Notes: a model not told the origin generated them from the letters alone. Positions 36,601 to 42,787 are shown, counted from the first letter of the stretch. The stretch is 64,000 nucleotides of DNA from Stictocephala bisonia (GCA_035578905.1 JAQJVL010000156.1:1612001-1676000), one strand, 5' to 3'. Numbers and translations are program-made.

Positions 36601-39600
36601 ACAGACCCATTTTCAAATTGAAATTATTAATCAGATGCAAAGCTATTGCTCGCACCTTAATGCTTTAACAATACAAAATTAATAATTGGAAAAGTTGTTA
36701 ATAGCAGGGTGTGTAGTGTCAGCCGGATGGCGAACATTCAGTGCCAATCCTGGATGTATTACGATCACATGTCATCATCGTGCCAACCAAAGTAGTTGAG
36801 CACTTTAATACAGCTGCACGTTTAGGCTTTTACACAATTCGTGTATCGACATTCCGTCTAACCGGCGATCGAGCGAGTTCCCACAACTCGTGGTTGATAG
36901 CTGCAATGATAATCAGCATTTGCTCACTGATCAACCAACCGGATACGCGTAATTAGTGAGGGGATATCACTAGCGCTATTTTACAGGTTCATTATTTTTG
37001 AAAGGTTGGTGAGGGTCTTACCCTATGCCAATTCTCCAATTAATTAAAATTCCAAAACCGGACTCCAGCCTCTCCGAGCACTAGAGCTGTCGCACGTTAC
37101 GACTCGTGTGTTGACGGTCTTTTGCAACGGCGTGGTTAGGAAATTCTAAATTGATTGTGCCTGCGCTAAGTGAAATACGACCGACCCATCTTTCAGGGCG
37201 GAAGTGTGCATACTGTTGTTTCGACTTTATTTTAGTCTCTTCAGATGTAGATAGGCACGAAGCCACTACATGACAACAATAAATAAGTAATCCAATGTGG
37301 AATTACCAGTCGGGCACGGAGGTAGAGAAATTTGCCAATATCCGTTTTCACAAACACCAATTCGGTGCGCCCTATTTCTAAATTACATAAATGAGACTTT
37401 TAATTATATATTTAATCCTCATCTTCTTTTATCTAAATTTGATTAACATACTAGAGCAGTAGTGCTACGGTCGCGGTTGTTTAGCGACCTGCCTACAAAC
37501 AGCAAGGTTTCAATTGCTGTGAGGGTAGAGAGTGAAAAGGCATAACAATGTTAACCTTTCAATAATTAACAACCTCTCTAAATAATATCAAATACCACGG
37601 TCATACAATTAAGATTGCTCTCGGAAATCCCTGTCCAAACAGCTTTACCATAGCGGATATGTGATTCTATCATGGCATAGCACTCTGTTTTCGCTACGTT
37701 CAGTCCTGCTACCCAGTATATTCTTCTGAACATGTATACTCCAGTGCTTACTTTTTTTACAAAGGCTATTAATGTGGCTAGTTCATCTAAGGCCAGTATC
37801 AAGTGACACACCTAATAATTTTGTTTTTTCTTCAGAGGTGATGTTTGGTAAATCTGAAACAGGTTCTGCTAGTCTGCTGAAGATTAAGTTCACTGTCTTA
37901 GAGGCATTTAATCCCAGGTCATTATGGCTACAGTAGTTAATTACTTTGTCAAGTGTGGATAATGAGTCTTCATAAATGCCTTGTGCACTGTTGTTTCTCA
38001 GAAGGAGGGTAGTGTCATCAGCGTATTTTGTATTACTGTATGCTTCGATGATGTCTGGCAAATCATTAGTAAATAAAATGTACAATACTGGTCCCAGGAC
38101 CGAGCCTTGAGTTACTTTCTCTTTTCATGGGCTGCAGCTCTGACATATATGCAGTCTTTGTGCCTTTTGTGGTATCTTGGACTTTCACAATTTGTGTAAC
38201 TGCCTTTGAGGTAACTGGCAAACCACGCACTTTCTTTACCTGTTATGCCCAGGGCAGCAAGTTTTTTTACTATTAGTCCATGTCCCATGCAATAAAAAGC
38301 CTTGCTGTAGTCAATTAGAATTGCTGAGACATGTTTGCGGTAATCCAACTGATCAAAAAGGAATTCGACAATACTAGTATTAGTATTAGTAGATTTACCT
38401 TTTAAGAATCCGTGTTGGTTTTCACTCAGGAGCTGTTCGTGGTTAAGATAAGCTAATAATTGAGTCAGAACTATCTTTCCAATAATTTTAGAAAATAGAG
38501 AAATTATGAAATTGGTCTTTAGTTTTTTATTTCAGTGAGTGAGCCTTTTTTTATGTAAAGGGCAGATTTTGACGATTTTTAGTGAGGCTGGAAACGCTGA
38601 GTGCAAAAGACTTATTGACTATGCTAGCAATAGGAGCTGTGAGTTGCTGAGCTTTATTACTTTAGCTGGTATCTCATCAATTCCACAGGAGACCTTAGGT
38701 TTTAAAGAAGCTATTGCATCTTGAATATCTTTCTTAGTGACATGTTTAAATCTAAAAGGGCCGGAATAGTTGAGTGTAACTGGCTGCTGAATATTAGGTA
38801 AAGTGGGTTTAGGTTTCTGTTTTAGGGTTTCTTCAGCCACTTCTGAAAAGAATTTGTTGAAATGATTAGCTATACACTCATGATCTTTTTCAGTTTTTCC
38901 ATTTAAATGAATTTCAAGTACGTGCTCTGATCGTTTGCTATCTCTCTTTTAATTGTGTTATATGGTGTGCAGTGGCATTGCGCTTACTTGTTCTTAGTCT
39001 CAAATCATATATTTTCTTTTTCAAAGTCATATTTTCCTTATCAGTTTAATAAATTAACAAAAAAACTAAACAGTGTTCATTTAAATAAATTAACTAAGTA
39101 AATAATAGTTGTAAGATTTTGCTAGCTAAAGTGACTCATAATTTTAATATCCTACAAGTAGATTTAAATCAAATGCAATATTTTAAGAAACAGATGTTTT
39201 ATAATTAGGCTTATAGTGTCTAAATGTTAAGTAATATGATGAAATGAAAAACGTCTTTATTTTATAAGGAGAAGTTAGGACTAGACAGTCCTCTCTACCA
39301 TCTATCCTTAAAAGTTAAATATAAGCAGGGTATAGAACTAAGTTATTTTACATAATTGTATGAAATCTTTATCAAATGACTGTACCAATATTTTAAAGAC
39401 GATTTAATTATTTTAAGCCACTTTTTAAACTTGATTTTTGAGGTGAGAAGTCTCAAAAAAATATCGATCTAAAGATTGAAAGTAAGAAACTGGTTTTGGA
39501 CTTACAGATGCTACAATCTGCTCAACACTGACATTGGGCAGTTTGGTACCAGACTCTGCTAACTTCTTCCTGATGTTATCAATTATTTTATGGGCTGCAT

Positions 39601-39739
39601 CCTGTTTCAACTGAAGCTCGTAGTCGTACGGTTTATTGTAATAAGGTGTAATCCTCCTTAACAAACACTCATGTTGGTTTTCTAACGTCACTTCTTCGTT
39701 AACCGGTTGGTACTTACGTGAGAATGTGTAACCTCCCAG
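9427..39739 (-). CDS. tRNA/rRNA m5U methyltransferase, TRMT2B-like, copy A (7 exons, 5' end missing)
   Basis: A SAM-dependent uracil-5 methyltransferase of the TrmA/TRMT2 family. Minus-strand exons 39506-39739, 30305-30472, 29138-29367, 25825-26042, 19710-19852, 12133-12214 and 9427-9647 total 1296 nt and splice in frame to 431 residues plus stop, each with GT/AG borders. Residues ~79-130 hold YRNKDDF and a TRMT2-type strand region; ~225-284 SPHSFFQVN and the SAM-binding DLYCGVG; 352-355 NPGR, where bacterial TrmA has DPPR; 380 the nucleophilic Cys of YVSCKP; 422 the Glu of NHFE. The NPGR and VSCK pattern is closer to my recollection of vertebrate TRMT2B (mitochondrial tRNA U54 and 12S rRNA) than TRMT2A, so mitochondrial action is inferred. 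The N-terminal exon(s), including any targeting peptide, were not found upstream of 39739. Confidence 0.88.
9648..12132. other. Intron of copy A
   Basis: AT-rich. Near 11245-11320 there is a degenerate hammerhead/Penelope-tail-like segment (listed separately). Around 10444-10520 a plus-strand open stretch follows a splice-acceptor-like ttttag, without recognisable homology. Confidence 0.4.
11245..11320 (-). repeat. Degenerate retroelement tail, hammerhead-like
   Basis: On the minus strand ctcagagataccactgaggatgcc is followed about 30 bases later by gaggcaaaacgtttcgtgg. This resembles CUGANGA-stem-GAAAC cores carried at the ends of Penelope-like elements but with substitutions (CTGAGGA, CAAAAC). 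A diverged relative is at 12825-12905. It is probably an old inactive tail. Confidence 0.35.
12133..12214 (-). CDS. TRMT2B-like copy A, exon with NPGR motif
   Basis: Exon of 82 nt: acceptor tattccag before AGTTTGTC, donor GTAAGT after GGAACAA. It encodes [13 protein letters not shown]. The Asp of the family DPPR motif is Asn here. The matching copy-B exon is 79 nt in the same phase and also reads NPGR. Confidence 0.9.
12825..12905 (-). repeat. Second degenerate hammerhead-like retroelement tail
   Basis: Minus strand reads ctcagagatactactgatga, then a short arm, then gggtgaaacatttagtgatg. CTGATGA and GAAAC are both present with a weak intervening stem. It is related to 11245-11320. Confidence 0.35.
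12906..13439. other. Intron sequence, nothing recognised
   Basis: AT-rich DNA with no supported feature. Confidence 0.3.
13440..13870 (+). pseudogene. Mariner 5' end fragment
   Basis: A terminal-repeat-like aggcatgtttttaaagtaag opens the segment. An ATG at 13608-13610 begins [16 protein letters not shown] and continues with [12 protein letters not shown], clearly like the mariner N-terminus at 57990 (SIDSPAKCEMRSVIRFL). The frame then breaks into stops. A second DNA transposon begins directly after, at 13874. Confidence 0.65.
13874..15220 (+). mobile_element. DD41D Tc1/mariner element, 1347 bp
   Basis: Ends read AAGGGTGGCACAAAAAGAAC on the left and, in reverse complement, CAGGGTGGCGCAAAAAGAAC on the right. 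Both are flanked by TA (13872-13873 and 15221-15222). The short TIRs are followed by atgcatgg-like sequence on both sides. It is inserted into older mariner debris: an N-terminal fragment lies on its left (plus strand) and another on its right (minus strand). Confidence 0.9.
14017..15078 (+). pseudogene. DD41D transposase with one nonsense codon
   Basis: The ATG at 14017-14019 starts [19 protein letters not shown], then TAA at 14074-14076 where the family expects Gln (CAA). From there the frame is open to the stop at 15076-15078. It shows an HTH region ([17 protein letters not shown], then a GRPR hinge). The catalytic Asps are in [23 protein letters not shown] and [14 protein letters not shown], with 41 residues between the second and third, hence DD41D. 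It differs strongly from the 6388-7443 transposase, so two DD41D lineages coexist here. A start downstream of the nonsense codon would lose part of the DNA-binding domain. Confidence 0.85.
15222..15372 (-). pseudogene. Mariner N-terminal fragment (reverse strand)
   Basis: Minus-strand translation gives [19 protein letters not shown], then [19 protein letters not shown]. It parallels the linker of the intact mariner at 57990 (TDVHDEGG...ATDDL...VDKVVKGNRRFTISALS). One in-frame stop lies just upstream. It is a remnant older than the DD41D insertion beside it. Confidence 0.7.
16542..16554 (+). repeat. 13-bp target site duplication, left
   Basis: The 13 bases AAATATGTTACTA occur here and at 18950-18962, flanking the Penelope-like element. 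They are codons of the interrupted transposase. Confidence 0.85.
16601..16633 (-). ncRNA. Hammerhead-like motif of the Penelope-like element, left arm
   Basis: Minus strand: CTGACGA, a 6-bp hairpin GATAGC/GCTATC with a ctt loop, then GAAAGGCCTC. It fits the CUGANGA-stem II-GAAA core, although one extra U precedes stem II and stem III would be only 2-3 bp. Hammerheads are known in Penelope-like elements. Activity is uncertain. Confidence 0.5.
16851..17489 (-). pseudogene. GIY-YIG endonuclease region, inverted partial copy
   Basis: The minus-strand frame encodes the Penelope-type C-terminus: [19 protein letters not shown] (the GIY...YIG motif), [12 protein letters not shown], then a C-terminal tryptophan-rich block ([16 protein letters not shown]). 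It is nearly identical to the plus copy at 18085-18615 and lacks the reverse transcriptase, so it is a structural arm and not a gene. Confidence 0.85.
17508..18615 (+). pseudogene. Penelope-like RT (C-terminal half) and GIY-YIG endonuclease, two TGA codons
   Basis: One plus-strand frame runs to the stop at 18613-18615, with TGA at 17893-17895 and 17953-17955. Both occur where Arg (CGA) is the likely ancestral codon. The N-terminal half of RT is absent. Seen in order: [18 protein letters not shown], the catalytic [21 protein letters not shown], the thumb block [18 protein letters not shown], then a basic linker rich in Lys/Asn and the GIY-YIG domain ([11 protein letters not shown]...[13 protein letters not shown]). 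In full-length elements this protein nicks DNA and reverse transcribes from the nick. This copy is too short to work. Confidence 0.88.
18833..18867 (+). ncRNA. Hammerhead-like motif of the Penelope-like element, right arm
   Basis: CTGACGA (18833-18839), T, GATAGC-CTT-GCTATC, GAAAGGCCTC. Identical to the left-arm copy. The weak stems I and III make it a candidate only. Confidence 0.5.
19710..19852 (-). CDS. TRMT2B-like copy A, exon after the SAM motif
   Basis: 143 nt; acceptor gggttgcag before GACTGTAC, donor GTAAGT after GAGAAT. It encodes the SAM-domain segment with [13 protein letters not shown] and [15 protein letters not shown]. The copy-B counterpart is also 143 nt with NNITNC...AGRVE. 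Confidence 0.92.
20136..20605. repeat. 30-bp minisatellite, about 15.5 copies
   Basis: The unit taatgttagctactagttaa + ctactagcag repeats exactly every 30 bases with only a few single-base changes (20217, 20398, 20450, 20570). The unit contains the near-palindrome ctagttaactactag, so each repeat could form a small hairpin. Confidence 0.95.
20665..21110 (+). mobile_element. tRNA-derived SINE, family B, copy 1
   Basis: The head has an A-box-like tggcgcagtgctg (20692-20704) and a B-box-like aggttccatgctc (20751 on). The body around ccactcaatggttgccatcg recurs inverted at 47540-47715. The 3' end (actacactcgttcatctaca to cgatcagtgtcttagaatga and an aataataat tail) is shared with SINE family A. 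A 36-bp-type minisatellite fragment follows at 21180-21265. Confidence 0.7.
21180..21265. repeat. Fragment of dispersed 36-bp minisatellite
   Basis: Two diverged units of the form gtggtattgaaccacctgcc / gtcgtattgac, related to the arrays at 48900-49020 and 60608-60700. Confidence 0.55.
21380..22940. other. Intron, mostly unassigned
   Basis: AT-rich. A minus-strand ATG at about 22123 opens a short frame [20 protein letters not shown] followed by a GT donor-like gtataa; it is not assigned. At 22485-22560 two related GC-rich motifs (cggactgagtccgcctatgg and cggactcagttcgcctttgg) form a direct repeat of about 50-bp spacing. Confidence 0.3.
22945..23945. repeat. Dispersed repeat X, copy 1 (interrupted)
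   Basis: Matches 45308-46070 over most of its length, including gttacttttcaaatgcttgg, gctgatcagctgattggaga and the end gatatcccatggctatt. Copy 1 is split at 23513/23807 by a palindromic insertion that copy 2 lacks. No coding frame. Its superfamily is unknown. Confidence 0.8.
23514..23806. mobile_element. Palindromic repeat (foldback family) inserted in repeat X
   Basis: 293 bp flanked by a 15-bp direct repeat (ataaatataagtgag at 23499-23513 and 23807-23821), with the empty site visible in the paralogous repeat at ~45890. The first 95 bases and the next 95 are an almost perfect palindrome centred at gacactcactgagtgtc, with a GA/CT tract near the centre. The right arm then continues to ggcctagtgccctttaacct. 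Related copies are at 23946-24150, 50252-50530 and 54585-54942. Confidence 0.8.
23946..24150. mobile_element. Foldback-family fragment with CT tract
   Basis: A (CT)n tract (23946-24008) followed by tcacctgaacaaaatgccag and a right arm ending near ctcttcaatatactaattta. Only the right half of the palindrome is present. Confidence 0.7.
24180..25640 (+). mobile_element. 5'-truncated LINE with RNase H (R1/I-like)
   Basis: GC-richer than its surroundings, with a 3' UTR ending in a tandem aatct tail at 25608-25628 (tctaatctaatctaatct). Coding traces before 24430 ([11 protein letters not shown] with an in-frame TAA upstream and a one-base shift near 24430) show that the end of the RT domain was also inserted. 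It lies between two methyltransferase exons, in the sense opposite to the gene. Confidence 0.8.
24429..25538 (+). pseudogene. LINE ORF2 C-terminus: RNase H and CCHC zinc finger
   Basis: An open frame from 24429 to the stop at 25538, with no natural start. It begins in the RT-RNase H connector ([20 protein letters not shown], then AAYRLQL). It then has an RNase H domain with the catalytic series WFTDGSRMG (Asp), VFQAEVAI (Glu), LSDSQAAL (Asp) and [10 protein letters not shown] (Asp). It ends with [18 protein letters not shown], the Cys/His knuckle typical of R1/I-group LINEs. RNase H would degrade the RNA strand during cDNA synthesis. The fragment is open but lacks the rest of ORF2. Confidence 0.88.
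25825..26042 (-). CDS. TRMT2B-like copy A, exon with SAM-binding motif
   Basis: 218 nt; acceptor cattcag before TGCCAAAG, donor GTAGGT after GGTGTCG. It encodes [20 protein letters not shown] and [11 protein letters not shown], the SAM-binding glycine loop, split after the first base of the last Gly. The donor lies exactly where the copy-B exon has its donor. Confidence 0.93.
26043..28717. other. Intron, mostly unassigned
   Basis: AT-rich. 26845-26900 (minus: tgaaataaattattctattc) looks like a LINE 3' tail with aataaa and ATTCT repeats. 27720-27990 is richer in G+C and CpG (agcgcgttgagcggc) without a reading frame. No gene recognised. Confidence 0.35.
28718..29126. mobile_element. MITE with GGGGC...TAAATTAYGTAACGC inverted ends
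   Basis: The left end ggggccgcccctaaattatg and the right end, in reverse complement, ggggctgtccctaaattacg show terminal inverted repeats continuing to gtaacgc. G-runs (gggggtggg) occur on both sides. It has no coding capacity at 409 bp. It ends only 11 bp from the 5' splice site of the exon at 29138. The superfamily is not assigned; no clear target duplication is seen. Confidence 0.8.
29138..29367 (-). CDS. TRMT2B-like copy A, exon 3 of those found
   Basis: 230 nt; acceptor tttttag before GTGTTTGAG, donor GTATGT after CAGGAGTG. It encodes [20 protein letters not shown] and [11 protein letters not shown], the TRMT2-type segment preceding the SAM fold. A MITE lies 11 bp downstream of its donor. 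Confidence 0.92.
29731..30000 (-). mobile_element. tRNA-derived SINE, family A, copy 2
   Basis: Closely matches copy 1 (1993-2262) from the tail (cataagacgc) to the tRNA-like head (aaccaactacgctaccgacc). The B-box-like cagttcgatcccaatcag is present on the minus strand. Confidence 0.8.
30305..30472 (-). CDS. TRMT2B-like copy A, exon 2 of those found
   Basis: 168 nt, phase 0 at both ends; acceptor before CCAGAAACC, donor GTAAAA after GCCAAG. It encodes [20 protein letters not shown] and [20 protein letters not shown] followed by a G-VDGN turn is typical of the TRMT2B-type N-terminal domain. Confidence 0.92.
30535..31397. mobile_element. 863-bp foldback MITE (Tc1/mariner-type TA target)
   Basis: Starts cagggtgtcctgtaagtatc and ends with an imperfect reverse complement (gatacttatgggacttgctg), flanked by TA at 30533-30534 and 31398-31399. 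The whole element is close to a long inverted repeat: arms of about 410 bp surround a loop near 30950-31000, with matching blocks such as ccttgggttaaaac and acttcagagatatt. It encodes nothing convincing. Confidence 0.8.
31400..33012. other. Intron, nothing recognised
   Basis: AT-rich DNA without supported genes or repeats, apart from a small catgctttttttt/aaaaaaagcatgcatg inverted repeat near 32165-32205. Confidence 0.3.
33512..33521 (+). repeat. 10-bp target site duplication, left
   Basis: TACAATTAAG here and at 37604-37613 flank the array. The interrupted LINE reads through if one copy is removed. Confidence 0.85.
33523..33687 (-). repeat. Inverted fragment at the left end of the array
   Basis: Reverse complement of 34690-34854 and its equivalents in units 2 and 3. 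It carries the variants of units 1 and 3 (tagagca, aatcctc) rather than those of unit 2. Confidence 0.9.
33701..33748 (+). ncRNA. Partial hammerhead ribozyme, unit 1
   Basis: Holds GTACAC, CTGATGA (33707-33713), stem II and GAAAC, but lacks the upstream GUC and the 5' strand of stem I, which is replaced by the inverted fragment. It cannot cleave by itself. Confidence 0.85.
35036..35101 (+). ncRNA. Type III hammerhead ribozyme, unit 1/2 junction
   Basis: Complete core: stem III strand TCTGT (35036-35040); cleavage-site C at 35041 (GUC); stem I GTGTAC/GTACAC (35042-35047 with 35054-35059, loop tataga); CTGATGA 35060-35066; stem II GGTTTTGAGC/GCTCTGAGACC (35067-35076 with 35083-35093; GAGC/GCTC pairs plus G-U and A-U pairs); GAAA 35094-35097; stem III partner ACAGA 35097-35101, five pairs with TCTGT. 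All invariant core bases are present. The predicted cut is after 35041. Confidence 0.93.
36392..36457 (+). ncRNA. Type III hammerhead ribozyme, unit 2/3 junction
   Basis: Same layout 1356 bp downstream: TCTGT 36392-36396, C at 36397, GTGTAC-tataaa-GTACAC, CTGATGA 36416-36422, stem II, GAAAC, ACAGA to 36457. The only change is in the stem I loop (tataga to tataaa). Cleavage after 36397 together with that after 35041 would release a 1356-nt RNA. Confidence 0.93.
37604..37613 (+). repeat. 10-bp target site duplication, right
   Basis: TACAATTAAG, matching 33512-33521. Confidence 0.85.
39235..39310 (-). mobile_element. LINE 3'-end fragment
   Basis: On the minus strand ccttataaaataaagacgtttttcatttcatc resembles the 3' end of the LINE at 2945 (gaggaaataaatacatttttcatttcat). 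Only the tail remains. Confidence 0.45.
39506..39739 (-). CDS. TRMT2B-like copy A, first recognised exon
   Basis: 234 nt, phase 0 at both ends; acceptor tgttctag before CTGGGAGG, donor GTAAGT after GCATCT. It encodes [20 protein letters not shown] and an amphipathic segment [17 protein letters not shown]. The family has the equivalent TPLW...YEEQL block near the start of the catalytic domain. At least one more 5' exon must exist because no ATG is in frame. Confidence 0.88.
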
Positions 39740-40410
39740 CTAGAACAAACAGTCACTTTACAAACAAATATATTATCTCAAACAAAATATAATGACAAAA
39801 AAATTTAAGTTTACTTTCGGTGCAGAAATGATGTGTACTCAAGTTTGAAGATTGTTTACGAAGAATCCAAGGGTCCTATAAAAAATCCAGTCATAATATT
39901 GTTTTCCTCATTTAATTGTACTTTGATAGTACGCTTAATGTACAATTAAGTGTAAATAATGTACTAGTGTAAATAATTTTAAAATTGTATTGTAAGTTTC
40001 AATGATTTTTAGCTTAGTTGGAACAAAAAGTACCAGAACTTTAACTAGTTTTTACTGTGCATCAACTTTACACTTTTGTTAATAAAGATCCCGCAATATA
40101 TTGCATTTATATTTAAATACTGTATGTGTTTTTGATAAGTAGATAATATTTGGAGATTTCCAATGTTTTGAGTGTTTAAGAAACAAACACAATGTTACGG
40201 CAGGTATAACAAACTCCTGCCATCTTCGGGTGTACTTAGCCTACATCTAAAACAAGTTCTTTTTTCCTTAACCCATAGTAAATCAGAAAATACTTAATAC
40301 TACATGCTAGATACTAAAGATTACTGTTGAAAGTCAAAAGTTCTTAAAAAAACTCACACATAACGTAATTATACAAAATATAATACACAAATGAAATACA
40401 AAATAAATGC
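39740..40410. other. Intron or 5' region, nothing recognised
   Basis: AT-rich; no candidate first exon of the methyltransferase was found. Confidence 0.3.
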
Positions 40411-40418
40411 AAAATATG

Positions 40419-40474
40419 AATCAGAATCAGAATCAGAATCAGAATCAGAATCAGAATCAGAATCAGAATCAGAA
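40419..40474. repeat. (TCAGAA)n hexanucleotide repeat
   Basis: Nine perfect units of the hexamer. Confidence 0.95.
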
Positions 40475-40690
40475 CTGCAAAATATGAAATCAGTCAATAA
40501 AACACAGAGCAAGTTATTAAATACTCAATAAGATACAAAAATAAATGCAAAATATGAAAAAATCAACAGAGCATAGATCAGGTTATTAAACAAACAAAGT
40601 ATTTAATGAGACATGAAATAAATGCAAAAATATGAAAAAATTCAACAAAACATAGAGCAGATTATTAAATAGACAAAATATTCAACTTAT
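40475..40690. repeat. Degenerate tandem repeat, ~75-80-bp unit
   Basis: About three copies of aaataaatgcaaaatatgaa, aacagagcatagatcagg and ttattaaa in the same order. Confidence 0.6.
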
Positions 40691-41151
40691 CTAACCAGCT
40701 TTCAATTCCACTGAGGTGGGGGGAAAGAGTCCTCACACCACTACACTCACGAGATCAACTCACCAAGACCGTCAAAGACAAACTGAATCCTTGCGGTAAG
40801 CCGATCCGTGACGAGTGGTAGGGGGGTAGCCCCCATCAAGCGATGCCTAGGTGGACTGTGCAAGGTGATTGGGGGGAGGGGGTGTTGTAATCGTCCTTGT
40901 GTTTTTGAACAATTCTGTTGTTTGAAAGTGTGTTTTTGTTCGATATTTCCTCATGACGAGCTATGATTTCCTCTAAAGAGCATTTATAGCTCATGACGAG
41001 CTAATAAATAACTTTCAAATAACTGTATGTGTTTGACAGGAATGTTTTCTTTAAGTTTTATAAATATAAGAAACTATTCAAGTAAAAAAGTTCTTATCAA
41101 TTTCCTGCAACAGCGTTTTCCTGGCCTTTGAGGTTGTACAATTAATTACTT

Positions 41152-41227
41152 GTTCACGTTGTAATAATTACAACGTGAACAATAATAATACATTTCATAA
41201 TAATAATAATTATTATTATGAAATGTA
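41152..41227. repeat. Two adjacent perfect hairpins
   Basis: 41152-41180 is gttcacgttgtaat, a one-base centre, then attacaacgtgaac. 41190-41226 has arms acatttcataataata and tattattatgaaatgt around five bases. On the minus strand beyond 41340 a Cys-containing open stretch (RCKVAEKVKKCVLCNHDDV) is seen before a stop; it is unassigned. Confidence 0.7.
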
Positions 41228-41399
41228 CAAGATGGAAAAAAATATCGAAACACTTTTACAACTTTTGCATGACTTCACTTGTAAAAGTAAAATCTTGTAC
41301 ATCATCATGGTTACAAAGAACACATTTTTTTACCTTTTCAGCAACTTTACATCTTTTCAAGGGGACAGCCCACGAGGAGTTGAACGAAAGTCTTCAATG

Positions 41400-42700
41400 T
41401 AAGCCTAGGTATTAAATAAAAGGTTTATTCAAGAGAAATGAATAAACCGAACTTTGAAAGGTTTATCCTTTCCAGAGTAGCGGTCATTTGAATTTTAAAG
41501 TAACTAATTTGAACAATATTATTTCTAAGCTGTTAACATTTTCAAGTAAATTATTTTGATAAAAAATTATACTTTATGGAATAGAATTGTTAAAAGAAAT
41601 TAAGTCATCAAATTATGTATGGAAAAAGTAATGTTATTGTGAAAACATTTCTATATTTTTTCCCCTGTATAGTTATGATACGTTTCATAAGGATTACGAT
41701 GTGACCAAGTAATTAATTTTATAAACTATAGAGGCCAAGATAATTGATAAGATAATAATAAATTGATAAGAACTTTTTTGCTTAATAGTTATAATTCTTA
41801 AATTTATAAAACTTAAAGAAAACATTCCTGTCAACCACGTATTAAAATGTAAATGCAGTACATTAACGGGTTTTTGAGTAATAAAAGTGTAAAGTTGATG
41901 CACAGTAAAAACTAGTTAAAATTGTGGTACTTTTTTTGTTCCAACTACGATAAAAATTATTAAAACCTACTGTATAGTAAAATATGCAAGTGAATATGTC
42001 ATAAGGTACAATTAAACGAGTAAAACAATAATGTAATTGGATTTTTACAGGCGTCTTTGTTTCTTAATAAATAACCTTCAAACTTAGGTGGACATAATTT
42101 TTGCACCATTAATAGTACTATCTACATCTTAAGTACAACAATGAAAAGTTACTGGAATATTTAAGAGAAAGTTTAACCAAAAAGGTATAGAAAACATGAC
42201 ACATAAATTATATTTATCGAAAGTTTTGAAATTAGTTTTAATGAATATTATTGAATTAATGTCAATACTGTAGGTCCAAAAGTTAAATCAGATGAAACCT
42301 ATAAACATGTCATCCCTTGGAGCATCTCTAAATTAAAATATTTTATCTATGGAAGTGACTATTATAATACTCTAGTATAGTTAATTTAACGATATTTGGC
42401 TAGTTAATGTTTTGTTTATGTCACTTTATTACAATAAGTTTTAACTTGGGTTTATTTATAAGTTAGTTTATTTATGGTTGAGATGAGATAATTTCAATTG
42501 AATTAATTATTTAGCCATTTTATTAACTTGTCTGACCTTGAAATAGTATTATTATATTAATAGCAAGTAGAATTTTGATCCCTAGTTTTCAAACGATTTC
42601 AAATCCTATTATATTCAGCTGTCAAGCAAAATTTTTAAGATCATTCAAATTTCTTATGAAACTAAATAGCCTTTTTTTCCATTTCTTCTTTGAGTTCTTT
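41400..42700. other. AT-rich, nothing recognised
   Basis: No gene or repeat recognised. Confidence 0.3.
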
Positions 42701-42713
42701 ATTGGAAAAATGT

Positions 42714-42787
42714 AACTAATTTAAGAAATTCTCAAACATTCCAATAAAATATTTTATTGGAATGTTTGAAAATTTCTTAAATTAGTT
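42714..42787. repeat. 74-bp near-perfect palindrome
   Basis: aactaatttaagaaattctc to its reverse complement gaaaatttcttaaattagtt, meeting at aaaatattttat. It is flanked by a 12-base direct repeat taaatagccttt (about 42663 and 42786), which could be an insertion duplication. Confidence 0.75.

Larger units (their letters stand above)
33522..37603 (+). mobile_element. Hammerhead-ribozyme tandem array (retrozyme-like), three units
   Basis: 4082 bp. It opens with an inverted 165-bp fragment (33523-33687, reverse complement of unit positions 34690-34854). Then come three direct units: 33695-35041 (first ~12 positions missing), 35042-36397 (complete, 1356 bp) and 36398-37603 (truncated). Units are almost identical. 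No unit encodes a recognisable protein; the short conserved frames start at non-ATG codons. Full type III hammerhead ribozymes sit at both internal unit junctions. The right end runs 40 nt past the position where the inverted fragment starts. Tandem copies plus self-cleaving junctions are the layout of retrozymes, here with an unusually long unit and a Penelope-like outer structure. Confidence 0.88.
33013..39020 (-). mobile_element. Decayed LINE (Jockey/CR1-like) interrupted by a 4.1-kb array
   Basis: Minus-strand coding traces lie at 39010-37614 and, beyond the insertion, 33511-33040. RT motifs seen include [14 protein letters not shown] (about 38640-38700), [20 protein letters not shown] (about 38270-38330) and [13 protein letters not shown] (about 37990-38030). 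They are in more than one frame. The protein continues unbroken across the insertion: SNLNC on one side, ILVLRKKAI on the other. The C-terminus resembles the LINE at 55158 (SCRNA-KS-, PSHRTA, KPSYIG). The 3' end is near 33013 with a taaag-type tail. Confidence 0.85.

Noticed and set aside
34032..37266. Short frames of 71 and 61 codons repeated in all three array units
   Set aside because: They begin at non-ATG codons and are conserved only because the units are nearly identical; the few differences include changes of amino acid. No motif is visible.
40690..40880. A G-rich stretch (ggtggggggaaag, ggtgattggggggaggggg) as a first exon or promoter of copy A
   Set aside because: No ATG frame joining the next exon in phase 0 with a donor could be found.
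41175..41415. Small protein genes around the hairpins
   Set aside because: Frames run through palindromic AT-rich DNA; the Cys-containing minus-strand stretch ends at a stop and is not supported by splice sites.
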